DNA of 64,000 bases from Anabaena subtropica FACHB-260 (GTDB lineage: Bacteria > Cyanobacteriota > Cyanobacteriia > Cyanobacteriales > Nostocaceae): NCBI RefSeq assembly GCF_014697105.1, contig NZ_JACJRF010000020.1, forward strand, positions 1 through 64,000, written 5' to 3'. Under the pieces are notes generated by a model, which saw only the letters and a list, made by a program, of their open reading frames with translations, had not been told where the DNA came from and made no database searches. Below, piece by piece: positions 48,424-56,038 of this stretch. The position numbers and the translations under genes were made by a program. The stretch's first letter is position 1. The number at the start of each line of letters is the position of its first letter.

Positions 48424-50253
48424 TCAGCTTGATTGTAGATCAGAAATACCGTAATGTTGCGCCTGCATATTCCATAGCGCCGTATATTCGCCACCACTTT
48501 GTAAAAGTGCCTGATGAGTGCCATCCTCAATTAAATGACCATCTTTAAGGACTAAAATTCTGTCAGCCATCCGCACCGAAGCCAATCTGTGGGTAATGAG
48601 GATGGTAGTTTTGCCCTCGGTCAGCGCAATAAAACGGAGGTAGAAATCATATTCACTACGGGGGTCAAGTGCAGCAGTAGGCTCATCTAAGAGTAGTAAT
48701 TGAGCCTCTTGACGGACAAAAGCGCGAGCTAGAGCTAACTTTTGCCACTGACCACCAGAAAGTTCTGTACCGCCAAACTGCTTACCTAGTGGTGTATCCT
48801 CCCTTGTGGGAAAATGATCAACTAGTCTGACGATATCAGCTTTTTCCATCGCGTATCTGAGAATATCTGGATGCTCTAGAGCAGCTAGGTTTCCTAAAGC
48901 AATATTTTCGCCCAAGGTGAGCGCATAGTGACCAAAATCTTGAAAAACCCCAGCAATTTGCTGCCGCCACTGCTCTAAATTGAAATTTCTGAGGTCTATA
49001 CCATCAACTAAAATACTTCCTGATGTTGGATCGTATAACCTAGTCAGCAACTTCACTAAAGTAGTTTTACCTGCCCCATTTTCCCCTACTATGGCTACTG
49101 TTTGCCCAGGATGCAGGGTAAAAGAAATATTCTGGAGGGCTAATCGACCATCTGGGTAGTGAAAGTCAACTTTCTCAAAAGTAATACCTGAACGAATGGG
49201 AGTTGGGACTTTTACCCCAGGTATGCTTAGTGGCATAGGGATAGGGCTATCGAGAAAGTTAAAAAACTGCTGCATATAGAGAACATTTTCAAACAAATCT
49301 AGCCAATTACCTACAAATCCTTCTAGATTATTTTGGAAGTAAGTTAATGACTGTACGAAAAGAAGTACACTTCCTGGGCTTAATTCTCCTCTAAAAGCCT
49401 TTTGTACCACCCAGTAGAAAGAAAAACCATTGCCTAAAGTACTAAGAATAGCTAAACTAGACGACCAAAATGCTTGTTTCCCCCTCAGATGACGCATAGA
49501 TTGATGTAAAGACTGAAATGCTTGCAGGTAACGCTCCATAAAAAACGAACCTAGCCCAAATAATCTGATTTCTTTGGCATAGGTGTCAGTCAGCATCACC
49601 GAAGTGTAATATTCCATTCTCCGAGCTTGGGGGCTATTTTCAAATAAAGTTAGCCAAATAGTTCTTCCATACTGGGAAGAAACCACTACCTGGGGTATAG
49701 TAGCGATCGCAATCACCAATGGTATCCAAAAAGCTAGAGGAACTAGTAGCCCGACTATCACAATGAAAGTCACAAAAGATCGAGTTAATTCAACCAAATT
49801 CTCCAGTAAGCTCAACGGTTTATAGCTGACTTGTTGTTGGAGAAGTTGCAACTCATCATAAAACTGAGCATCTTCAAAACGGCTCAGGTCTGAAAAAGTA
49901 TCAGCTTTCCGCATTAATAATAAGCTAATGTGAGCCGTTAACTTGTCATTGAGATTTCCCTGAAGTGCGGATATCCAAGGATACAGAAGCGTTTCTAGTA
50001 GCAAAGCCCCAACCCATCCTGCTACCAAAGGGGCAAGAATTGCATAGCCTAATTCTCTACCAGTTGTTAAGGCTGTGGCTACAGTATCTACCACTAGCTT
50101 GGTAATCCAAACACTTATAGCAGGAAGAAACCCCTGTATTAAAGTAACAGCGACAAGAAAGACCATTTCCTTCGGTGCTGCTGTCCATAATAAAGGCAGA
50201 GAACGAAATAAAGCTCTAGAGTAGTCTTCAATCCAAACTCTTAAATCGCTCAT
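48424..50253 (-). CDS. ABC exporter, membrane domain fused to ATPase, next to the RiPP locus
   Basis: 609 residues from ATG 50253. It has six membrane helices (about 30-330) and an ATPase domain (about 365-600) with Walker A GENGAGKTTLVKLL, Q-loop GVFQDFGHYALTLGENIALG, signature ELSGGQWQKLALARAF and Walker B LLLLDEPTAALD. There is no N-terminal C39 peptidase domain, so it cannot by itself cut a leader peptide. It is divergent from the TOMM precursor over a 938-bp region and is the obvious candidate exporter of the modified peptide (inference from position). Its family also contains lipid and multidrug exporters. Confidence 0.92.
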   Translation of the reverse strand: MSDLRVWIEDYSRALFRSLPLLWTAAPKEMVFLVAVTLIQGFLPAISVWITKLVVDTVATALTTGRELGYAILAPLVAGWVGALLLETLLYPWISALQGNLNDKLTAHISLLLMRKADTFSDLSRFEDAQFYDELQLLQQQVSYKPLSLLENLVELTRSFVTFIVIVGLLVPLAFWIPLVIAIATIPQVVVSSQYGRTIWLTLFENSPQARRMEYYTSVMLTDTYAKEIRLFGLGSFFMERYLQAFQSLHQSMRHLRGKQAFWSSSLAILSTLGNGFSFYWVVQKAFRGELSPGSVLLFVQSLTYFQNNLEGFVGNWLDLFENVLYMQQFFNFLDSPIPMPLSIPGVKVPTPIRSGITFEKVDFHYPDGRLALQNISFTLHPGQTVAIVGENGAGKTTLVKLLTRLYDPTSGSILVDGIDLRNFNLEQWRQQIAGVFQDFGHYALTLGENIALGNLAALEHPDILRYAMEKADIVRLVDHFPTREDTPLGKQFGGTELSGGQWQKLALARAFVRQEAQLLLLDEPTAALDPRSEYDFYLRFIALTEGKTTILITHRLASVRMADRILVLKDGHLIEDGTHQALLQSGGEYTALWNMQAQHYGISDLQSS

Positions 50254-51190
50254 CAATTAAACCTAATTTTTATTTAGATAATTCTCTAATTTCAAACAGG
50301 TTGGATTCTGTTATCTATTATTATTAGTACCCCTGATAAAGTTTTATCTCCACTTCTAGAGGATGAATATATCAAAAATAGTTAACATCTATTCACCTGA
50401 GAATGTACACAGATATCAAAACAACCTAGTATATTCCAGGATGGGCGACGGAGTTCAATTCTATAATTAAAGATTCATGAAATACCTATGAGGTATCTAG
50501 CCTAAAATGAATTTATTAGAAAAACTCCGGCGTGTAATCGTAGTATAGTCAATTTACTAAAATGGTAATCATAAAGGAATAGCATCACATTTTCAGACAA
50601 GCTGACCACTACTGTGGGAAAATCACTTTTAACTCTTAGATTACCTGGTCTTTCAGGTTTTTTTATTTAAATAATGCAAGATGGCAGATATTCATAAGCT
50701 TTATCAACCAAGAAAATAATCTTACTCAGGAAAGAATCTAACTACTATCAATAGTAAAAAAGATACTTCTTGGGAAAGAACAAAAAACCATAGAAGAAGA
50801 TATTGTTGTAAGAACCAAAGGGTCATAAAAGACATCATTGATCACAGTGATAGCAGCAAAAATCTTCTTAAATGTAAGATTTTGAGGGACATAAATCCTA
50901 TTTGGAATTTTGCGTCACTTATAAACAAGTGATTTTGACCTTTTGTAGGCTAGTAAAACTCTAAATAAGCGCCTGAATTTTTGTTTTTGTTTAGCTAGAC
51001 CTGTAAAGGGATGATAGTTAAGAATTAAGCGTTGTCTTGTTTTCTGGTCATTCCTTCCTACTCACTTGTTTAAATACCTATTCTTCCGTGAAAATTGCCT
51101 GACTCAAAAACGTCAGAAAAAATTTTTCCCGGACTCGAATGCAGATTTACAGACAGACATTGAATTGTAAATTCAAAGGAGTAAGGAATC
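50254..51190. other. 938-bp divergent regulatory region of the RiPP locus
   Basis: No open frame of note was found. It contains a hairpin terminator (50643-50668) and, directly before the precursor ATG, the strong site AAAGGAGTAAGG. It should hold the promoters of the ABC exporter (minus) and the precursor (plus). Confidence 0.6.
50643..50668 (+). terminator. Terminator-like hairpin upstream of the RiPP precursor
   Basis: ACCTG pairs with CAGGT over a GTCTTT loop and is followed by an 8-base T-run. It is oriented plus, about 520 bases before the precursor start. Possibly a small RNA 3' end or an early terminator. Confidence 0.55.
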
Positions 51191-51556
51191 ATGCTTGCAG
51201 AAAAAACACTGACTCAACAAACAATAGAAATGCGTCTGGTAGACAAAGCAGACAAACTAGAACAACTTCTGTTGTCTGATGAGGAAATAGCAGCTTTAGA
51301 AAAATTACAAATACCAGGATTTCTTGATTCTGCAACCAATCAAAGATGGTTTGCTAATTGTGGTGGTTGTGGTGGCTGTGGAGGATGTAGACCTTGTGGT
51401 GGTTGCGGGGGATGTAGACCTTGTGTTGGATGTAGACCTTGTGGAGGATGTAGACCTTGTGGAGGATGTAAACCTTGTCATGGATGTAGATTTGGCGCTA
51501 GTGGAACCGTATCAGACGAGATAGAAGAAACTGATGATATGGAATTTGGATACTAA
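51191..51556 (+). CDS. TOMM-type RiPP precursor peptide with 15-cysteine repeat core
   Basis: The 121-residue protein is preceded by AAAGGAGTAAGG. Residues 1-56 form a helical leader ([20 protein letters not shown] then [20 protein letters not shown]). Residues 57-99 are the core, with a cysteine at every third position (57, 60 ... 99; 15 in all) separated by GG, RP, VG, KP or HG. Residues 100-121 are an acidic tail ([16 protein letters not shown]). Nine cysteines follow Gly, five follow Pro and one follows Asn. The Cys-Xaa-Xaa pattern matches heterocycloanthracin-type precursors (family knowledge), and the next three genes encode exactly the azole-forming enzymes. Product and activity unknown; a metal-binding protein is the main alternative but does not explain the neighbours. 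Confidence 0.9.
   Translation: MLAEKTLTQQTIEMRLVDKADKLEQLLLSDEEIAALEKLQIPGFLDSATNQRWFANCGGCGGCGGCRPCGGCGGCRPCVGCRPCGGCRPCGGCKPCHGCRFGASGTVSDEIEETDDMEFGY
51410..51490 (+). repeat. 18-bp tandem repeat encoding the precursor core
   Basis: Units of GGATGTAGACCTTGTGGA begin at 51410, 51428, 51446, 51464 and (partial) 51482, with an earlier copy at 51383. Each encodes G-C-R-P-C-G. The core has evidently grown by in-frame repeat duplication, so its length may vary among strains. Confidence 0.9.
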
Positions 51557-51624
51557 CCCAAGTTGCTAGTTATCTAGTTGTGGCTGGTAATGGGTAACAG
51601 GTAATTATTTTCTCTGCCACTTGT

Positions 51625-51702
51625 TATACCAATTGGAAAAATGATGACGACAGATGGACAGAGAAAACCCAAATTCACCAAGCGGTTTTCAATCCAAAAT
51701 CG
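51625..51702. repeat. Dispersed roughly 78-bp repeat between precursor and modification genes
   Basis: The segment from TATACCAATT through GACAGATGGACA to GGTTTTCAATCCAAAATC matches, on the opposite strand, 62304-62380. Most aligned bases agree, with scattered differences. It lies in the 197-bp gap between precursor and leader-binding gene. No open frame or transposase is present. Confidence 0.75.
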
Positions 51703-51753
51703 TGTTACCTGTTACCTTCCATTTAATTCAGTGGAACTGGGGACAATCAAACA

Positions 51754-52887
51754 ATGCTTATGAAATTAAACGATAATAAGCGGCTGCGTCTACTAGAACA
51801 CGTCGTCATTCACGTTATCCCGTCAGATTGCAATGACGAAGAAACTATGATTTTCAATACGACGCGGCGAACATTGACAGTGAAGGGTCAAGCACTGCAT
51901 GATGTGGAAAAGATTGTATTCCCTTTACTAGATGGCTCCCAAACAATAGGAGAAATCCGGGCTGTCATTGGGGAAAAATTGACAGATTCTTCACTGAATC
52001 AATGTTTGGAATTTTTGATTGACAATCGCTTGGTAGAGGAGTTTCTGGAGGATCAGCTTGATTTAGATAGTCATGCTTATTTACTCCCTCAGCTCAGTCT
52101 TTATCATGAGTTAGGCTTTGACCAAAGGGATGCTCAGAAGCATTTAGCTAACGCTAGGATTGCTGTTTTCGGACTTAGAGGTTCAGGGTTGGTAGCAGCA
52201 ACAAATCTAGCTACTGCGGGTATCGGTTTTCTCCGTCTGTGCGATGATGCCTACATACTTGCGTCTGATTCCCTGATGATGACAGACTCAGTATCTAATA
52301 AAATCGGTGCTTTTCGAGGTGTAGAAGCAGCCCGACAGATCGAAGCGATCGCCAAATCTACCCAAACTGAGATTGTCACAGATCCTTTAACTAACGATGA
52401 AACAGTCAATCCTTTGCTTGATGATGTTGACTTGGTAATTGTCGCTACCGATGCAGTATCAGTTAATTTAGCCTACCGCCTGAATAGATTATGCCTAAAG
52501 ATGCAGCGCCCATTGCTACCGGGGGGCGCTGCTGGTGTTGAGGGAACTGTAGGGCCTTTGGTCTTTGCTCAGGACGGCCCTTGCTATCTCTGCTATCGGA
52601 TGCGATCTATGGCTTGTGCCAAACTTCCAGAGGCAGAATTAGCAATTGAGCAGTTGCTTAACCGAGAACGGCGTTCTCAACCACGGCTACGAGAAAATTT
52701 ACCGATCGCCCAAATGTTGGTTGGTAGTTACTTAGCTCTTGATGCTTTGAAAATGTTGCTTGGACTAGCGATCGCCACTGATGGGAAAATGCTACATCTA
52801 GACTTGCTCGGCACAAAGCTGACTCACAATGTTGTGCTAAAAAAACCAGGTTGTCCCCATTGTTCCCGAAAACAGGAGAGAACATAG
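51754..52887 (+). CDS. TOMM leader-peptide-binding E1-like protein (cyclodehydratase C component)
   Basis: The 377-residue protein has an N-terminal RRE (PqqD-like winged helix) of about 90 residues (RLLEHVVIHVIPSD...CLEFLIDNRLVEE). A ThiF/E1-like domain follows with a degenerate nucleotide loop (VFGLRGSGLVAATNLA, about 141-156) and GGAAGVEGTVGPLVF. Zinc-type cysteine pairs are C277/C280 (CYLCYR) and C367/C370 (CPHCSR). In such clusters this protein binds the precursor leader and presents it to the YcaO enzyme (family knowledge). It is followed by the YcaO gene with a one-base stop/start overlap. Confidence 0.9.
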   Translation: MLMKLNDNKRLRLLEHVVIHVIPSDCNDEETMIFNTTRRTLTVKGQALHDVEKIVFPLLDGSQTIGEIRAVIGEKLTDSSLNQCLEFLIDNRLVEEFLEDQLDLDSHAYLLPQLSLYHELGFDQRDAQKHLANARIAVFGLRGSGLVAATNLATAGIGFLRLCDDAYILASDSLMMTDSVSNKIGAFRGVEAARQIEAIAKSTQTEIVTDPLTNDETVNPLLDDVDLVIVATDAVSVNLAYRLNRLCLKMQRPLLPGGAAGVEGTVGPLVFAQDGPCYLCYRMRSMACAKLPEAELAIEQLLNRERRSQPRLRENLPIAQMLVGSYLALDALKMLLGLAIATDGKMLHLDLLGTKLTHNVVLKKPGCPHCSRKQERT

Positions 52888-54197
52888 TGAATGCAGCGAT
52901 CGCTAGTCCACGCTGGCGCGATTTAGTTAGCCCCCATACGGGAATTATCCGCACCATCAATAGGTTCACCAAGCCTTATACAGAGTTTGAGTTTCCAGTT
53001 TTGTGGCAAGCTGAATTAGCAAATTTCCAGCTTCGCCAACAGCAGGAGGATTTACGCTCTGGCGTAGGCAGGGGTATGACTGATGAGCAAGCAATTATTG
53101 GTGCTGTTGGCGAAGCCGTAGAGAGATACTGCGGTAGTATTGTTGACTATAGGCAGATGATTGTTAGTAACTACGAAGATTTAGGTGAGTGCGCCGTCCA
53201 ACCTCCCGCTTTTTTCTCTTTTTCTGACAAACAATACTCTGAACCCAATTTTCCTTATCCAGCTTTTGATCCGACAATCCAGACTTCATGGATTTCCGCC
53301 CTGGCGCTGGCAAGCAACCAAAAAGTTTTAGTCCCAGCTTGCTTAGTTTATTTAGACTGGGAAAGTGATCAACCAGGAGATTTTATTTTACCTGCCAGTT
53401 CTAATGGTATGGCTAGTGGCCCTTCTCTAGAGTTTGCTGCTTATAGCGGCTTGTGTGAGTTGATTGAGCGCGATGCTTTCATAATTACGTGGTTAAATCG
53501 CTTACCTGCTCCCCGCATCTATTTTGATCACCGACCAGGAATTGAAACCGAATTTGCCCGCCACTACGCCAGATTTGATATTGAGTTAGTTGCTTTTGAT
53601 TTGACTACTGATATTCAAGTCCCTGTTGTGATGGCCATGATCATTGACCGTTCAGGGAAAAGTCCGGCTGTAGCCACTGGTCTAGGATGTCATCTGGATG
53701 GATCTACAGCCCTCCGCAAGGCCATATTTGAAGTTTGTCAATCCCGCTTCGGTGACATCAATCGCATGGCTGGCGGCGCTGGTGCTAATCTCCATAAATA
53801 CGATGATGTTAAATATTTGGATGATCATAGTGCTTTCTTCTACACCACAGATCGGTTAGGTGAGTTGGACTTTTTGTTTGCTCATGACCAATGTCTCAAA
53901 GCCGAAGATTTACCAACTTACACTTCTCAAGTAGAAACAGAAAAGTTGCAATCAGTAATTACCAAGCTGCGTTCAGTCGGTAGCGAATCATATTTAGTGG
54001 AAATGACTACCCCTGATATTGCATCCCTTGGTTTCCGAGTAGTGCGGACTTTGGCCAGTGAACTAATTCCCATATATTTTGGTTACGGACAAGAACCATT
54101 GGGTACTCGGCGGTTGTTTGAGGTGCCAGAAAGGTTAGGTTATGGGGGACGACGTACAGAAAAAGACTTGAATCCTTGCCCACATCCTATGGCTTAA
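52887..54197 (+). CDS. YcaO-domain azoline-forming cyclodehydratase (D component)
   Basis: 436 residues starting at GTG 52887, which shares its G with the preceding TAG; AGGAGAG precedes it by about 7 bases. YcaO hallmarks: EAVERYCGS (ATP/Mg-binding helix), LCELIERDAFIITWL and a proline-rich end with PCPHP, the PxPxP C terminus of azole-forming YcaO enzymes. It phosphorylates backbone amides so that Cys (or Ser/Thr) side chains of the precursor core cyclise to azolines, using ATP (family knowledge). Its partner is the E1-like protein just upstream. Confidence 0.94.
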   Translation: MNAAIASPRWRDLVSPHTGIIRTINRFTKPYTEFEFPVLWQAELANFQLRQQQEDLRSGVGRGMTDEQAIIGAVGEAVERYCGSIVDYRQMIVSNYEDLGECAVQPPAFFSFSDKQYSEPNFPYPAFDPTIQTSWISALALASNQKVLVPACLVYLDWESDQPGDFILPASSNGMASGPSLEFAAYSGLCELIERDAFIITWLNRLPAPRIYFDHRPGIETEFARHYARFDIELVAFDLTTDIQVPVVMAMIIDRSGKSPAVATGLGCHLDGSTALRKAIFEVCQSRFGDINRMAGGAGANLHKYDDVKYLDDHSAFFYTTDRLGELDFLFAHDQCLKAEDLPTYTSQVETEKLQSVITKLRSVGSESYLVEMTTPDIASLGFRVVRTLASELIPIYFGYGQEPLGTRRLFEVPERLGYGGRRTEKDLNPCPHPMA

Positions 54198-54215
54198 AAC
54201 GAGGAAATCGCAACA

Positions 54216-54941
54216 ATGTACCAAGCCAATGAACCTTTGGAGTTAGCTCTTCTATATCATTTAAACTCTCCAGTACCTAAAAGTTATGTCAAGCGTGTTC
54301 CGGCTACTGAACTGCGGTATATGCCGGAGGCTCCTTTTCTAGAACTGCCGAAAGCACCAGGTGATAACCCTTTGACTGAGCTTTTGCGGCGACGCTATTC
54401 TGTGCGATCGTTTGAGAATAAAGTTATGCCACTTACTTCCTTGGCTCAGTTGCTTGATGCAGGATGTGGAGTTAACGGGTTACGTCAAGTAGAAGGTCAA
54501 TTCTATGAAGGTCGTAACTCCCCGTCTGCGGGAGGACTGTATCCGATGGAAATTTTTGTTTCCACACAAGCAGTTGCAGATTTAACGCCCGGACTATATC
54601 ATTATGAACCACGAGGACACGGGCTACATCGGGTCAGTGAAGCAGTTCCCACAGACTTTGTAGAACCTTTATTGCAGCAAGATTATATTGTAAATGCCAA
54701 TGTTCTATTTTTCCTCACATCTGTTTTTATGCGATCGATGGGCAAATATGGTGCGCGTGGCTACCGCTTTGCGCTTTTGGAAGCTGGTCATCAGGCAGAA
54801 AATATATGTCTGATGGCTGTGCAGTTGGGACTTGGTAGTCTTTGTCTAGGTGGGTTCTATGACATGGGTATAAATGCTATGTTGGGTATTGATGGACAGC
54901 GTCATGCTGCGCTTTACTGTGTCGCTGTTGGTAGTTATTAA
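54216..54941 (+). CDS. SagB-type FMN azoline dehydrogenase (B component)
   Basis: The 241-residue nitroreductase-fold protein has the FMN-binding RRRYSVRSFENKVMPLTSL, the NSPSAGGLYPMEIFV segment typical of SagB/McbC and a C-terminal LGLGSLCLGGFYDMGIN loop. It oxidises azolines to aromatic azoles using FMN. Its presence means the product carries thiazoles and not only thiazolines (inference from the family). It starts 18 bases after the YcaO stop and is followed by repeats and a hairpin that ends the operon. Confidence 0.93.
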   Translation: MYQANEPLELALLYHLNSPVPKSYVKRVPATELRYMPEAPFLELPKAPGDNPLTELLRRRYSVRSFENKVMPLTSLAQLLDAGCGVNGLRQVEGQFYEGRNSPSAGGLYPMEIFVSTQAVADLTPGLYHYEPRGHGLHRVSEAVPTDFVEPLLQQDYIVNANVLFFLTSVFMRSMGKYGARGYRFALLEAGHQAENICLMAVQLGLGSLCLGGFYDMGINAMLGIDGQRHAALYCVAVGSY

Positions 54942-55010
54942 TGAGTAATGAGTAATGAGTAATGAGTAAGGAGTAAGGAGTAAGGAGTAAGGAGTAATGA
55001 GTAATGAGTA
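54942..55010. repeat. Heptamer tandem repeat (AATGAGT / AAGGAGT)
   Basis: About ten consecutive copies of GAGTAAT or GAGTAAG follow the SagB stop codon directly; typical STRR tract. Confidence 0.9.
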
Positions 55011-55028
55011 TTTACTTATTACTTTAAG

Positions 55029-55052
55029 GCCGTCGTAGAACGACGGGGTTTT
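55029..55052 (+). terminator. Terminator-like hairpin after the RiPP operon
   Basis: CCGTCGT pairs with ACGACGG over AGA (perfect 7 bp), then GGTTTT. The position, 90 bases past the last modification gene, fits the operon end. Confidence 0.7.
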
Positions 55053-55153
55053 AGACCTAATTTTTTGATAACAATTGATAGGATTAAGTTAAGATAAGTT
55101 TTTAGCTAATCAATCATCAGTACTAAATTGCTCACTGATGAAAGCGAAGAGTT

Positions 55154-55795
55154 ATGCTATTAACTGAACATCGCGCTGATCGAGTGGTTCTATACAATAT
55201 CAGTTGGCAACAATTTGAAAACTTATTGGTAGACTTAGGTGAAAGTCGGGCAGCCAGGATAGCTTATGATGATGGTACGTTAGAAATCGTGACACCATTA
55301 CCAGAACACGAATATTACAAAGAAATAATTGGTGACATCATCAAAGATACGGCTGAAGTTTTAGAGCTAGATTTTGAATGTTATGGCTTAACTACATGGA
55401 GACGAGAACTAAAAAAGGCTGGGATAGAATCTGATAATTGTTTTTACTTCCAAAACGAAGCTTTAGTTCGAGGTAAGCTCAAGTTTGATTTAAATCAAGA
55501 CCCACCACCTGATTTAGCTTTAGAAATTGATCTCACCAGTAAATCTTTAGATCGCTTTCCCATCTATGGGCGGTTAGGTGTACCTGAAATTTGGTCTTAT
55601 GACACTGGAGAAATCAAGATTTATCAGTTGCAAGGTGAAGAATATATCGAAAGCGAAACAAGTTTAGTGTTTCCTCTTCTGAACATTCAAGAAATTCCCT
55701 CATTAATTGAAAGATATCGTATGGCAGGAAGACTGGTTTTCCGGCAAGTAATCAGGGAATGGGTAAAGGGACAGATGGGTGAAAAAGACACCTAA
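55154..55795 (+). CDS. Uma2 family (DUF820) putative endonuclease
   Basis: The 213-residue protein has the PD-(D/E)xK-like core of Uma2: YDDGTLEIVTPLPEHE then PPDLALEIDLTSKSLDR and IYGRLGVPEIWSYD. Such proteins are extremely abundant and of unknown role in cyanobacteria, some moving with transposon-like elements. The Asp/Glu residues of the nuclease core are visible. It is not obviously part of the RiPP operon, from which a hairpin separates it. Confidence 0.88.
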   Translation: MLLTEHRADRVVLYNISWQQFENLLVDLGESRAARIAYDDGTLEIVTPLPEHEYYKEIIGDIIKDTAEVLELDFECYGLTTWRRELKKAGIESDNCFYFQNEALVRGKLKFDLNQDPPPDLALEIDLTSKSLDRFPIYGRLGVPEIWSYDTGEIKIYQLQGEEYIESETSLVFPLLNIQEIPSLIERYRMAGRLVFRQVIREWVKGQMGEKDT

Positions 55796-55799
55796 TCTC

Positions 55800-55980
55800 T
55801 TGGTCAACAAGAGGCAGGGGGCAGGGGGAAGGGAGCAGGGGGAAACCCCATCCATGTAGCTTGCTTCCCCGTAGGGGTATGGAGGGGTATGAGACCCAAT
55901 GGCAGGGGGAATTCCAGAATCTTTCTCCTAGCAAGAACTGCTCCCCGCTCCCCTGCCTCTTCGGTCAAAAGTCAAAAGAA
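55800..55980. repeat. Intergenic repetitive tract (GCAGGGGG runs and GC-rich palindrome)
   Basis: GGCAGGGGGCAGGGGGAAGG tracts, a CTTGCTTCCCCGTAGGGG palindrome (related to the insert in the 7TM-HD gene) and CTCCCCGCTCCCCTGCC lie between the Uma2 and M16 genes. Confidence 0.65.
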
Positions 55981-56038
55981 TCAGAGACGATGAGAGCGAT
56001 CGCTCGTTACACTAATAACTTAAAAGTGTACATCGTCT

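Noticed and set aside
51324-51524. Val/Asp-rich frame inside the precursor gene
   Set aside because: It is the shifted reading of the Cys-Xaa-Xaa tandem repeat; the frame with ribosome site and leader is the precursor.
51191-51556. Metallothionein or iron-sulfur interpretation of the Cys-rich protein
   Set aside because: The leader peptide, the strict three-residue spacing and adjacent leader-binding, YcaO and SagB genes fit a RiPP precursor better, though metal binding by the raw peptide is possible.
48424-54941. Cyanobactin (PatA/PatG type) assignment of the cluster
   Set aside because: No subtilisin-like PatA/PatG proteases or cyanobactin recognition sequences are present, and the precursor is unlike PatE.
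54942-55010. Possible CRISPR array
   Set aside because: The units are 7 bp with no spacers; it is a heptamer tandem repeat.
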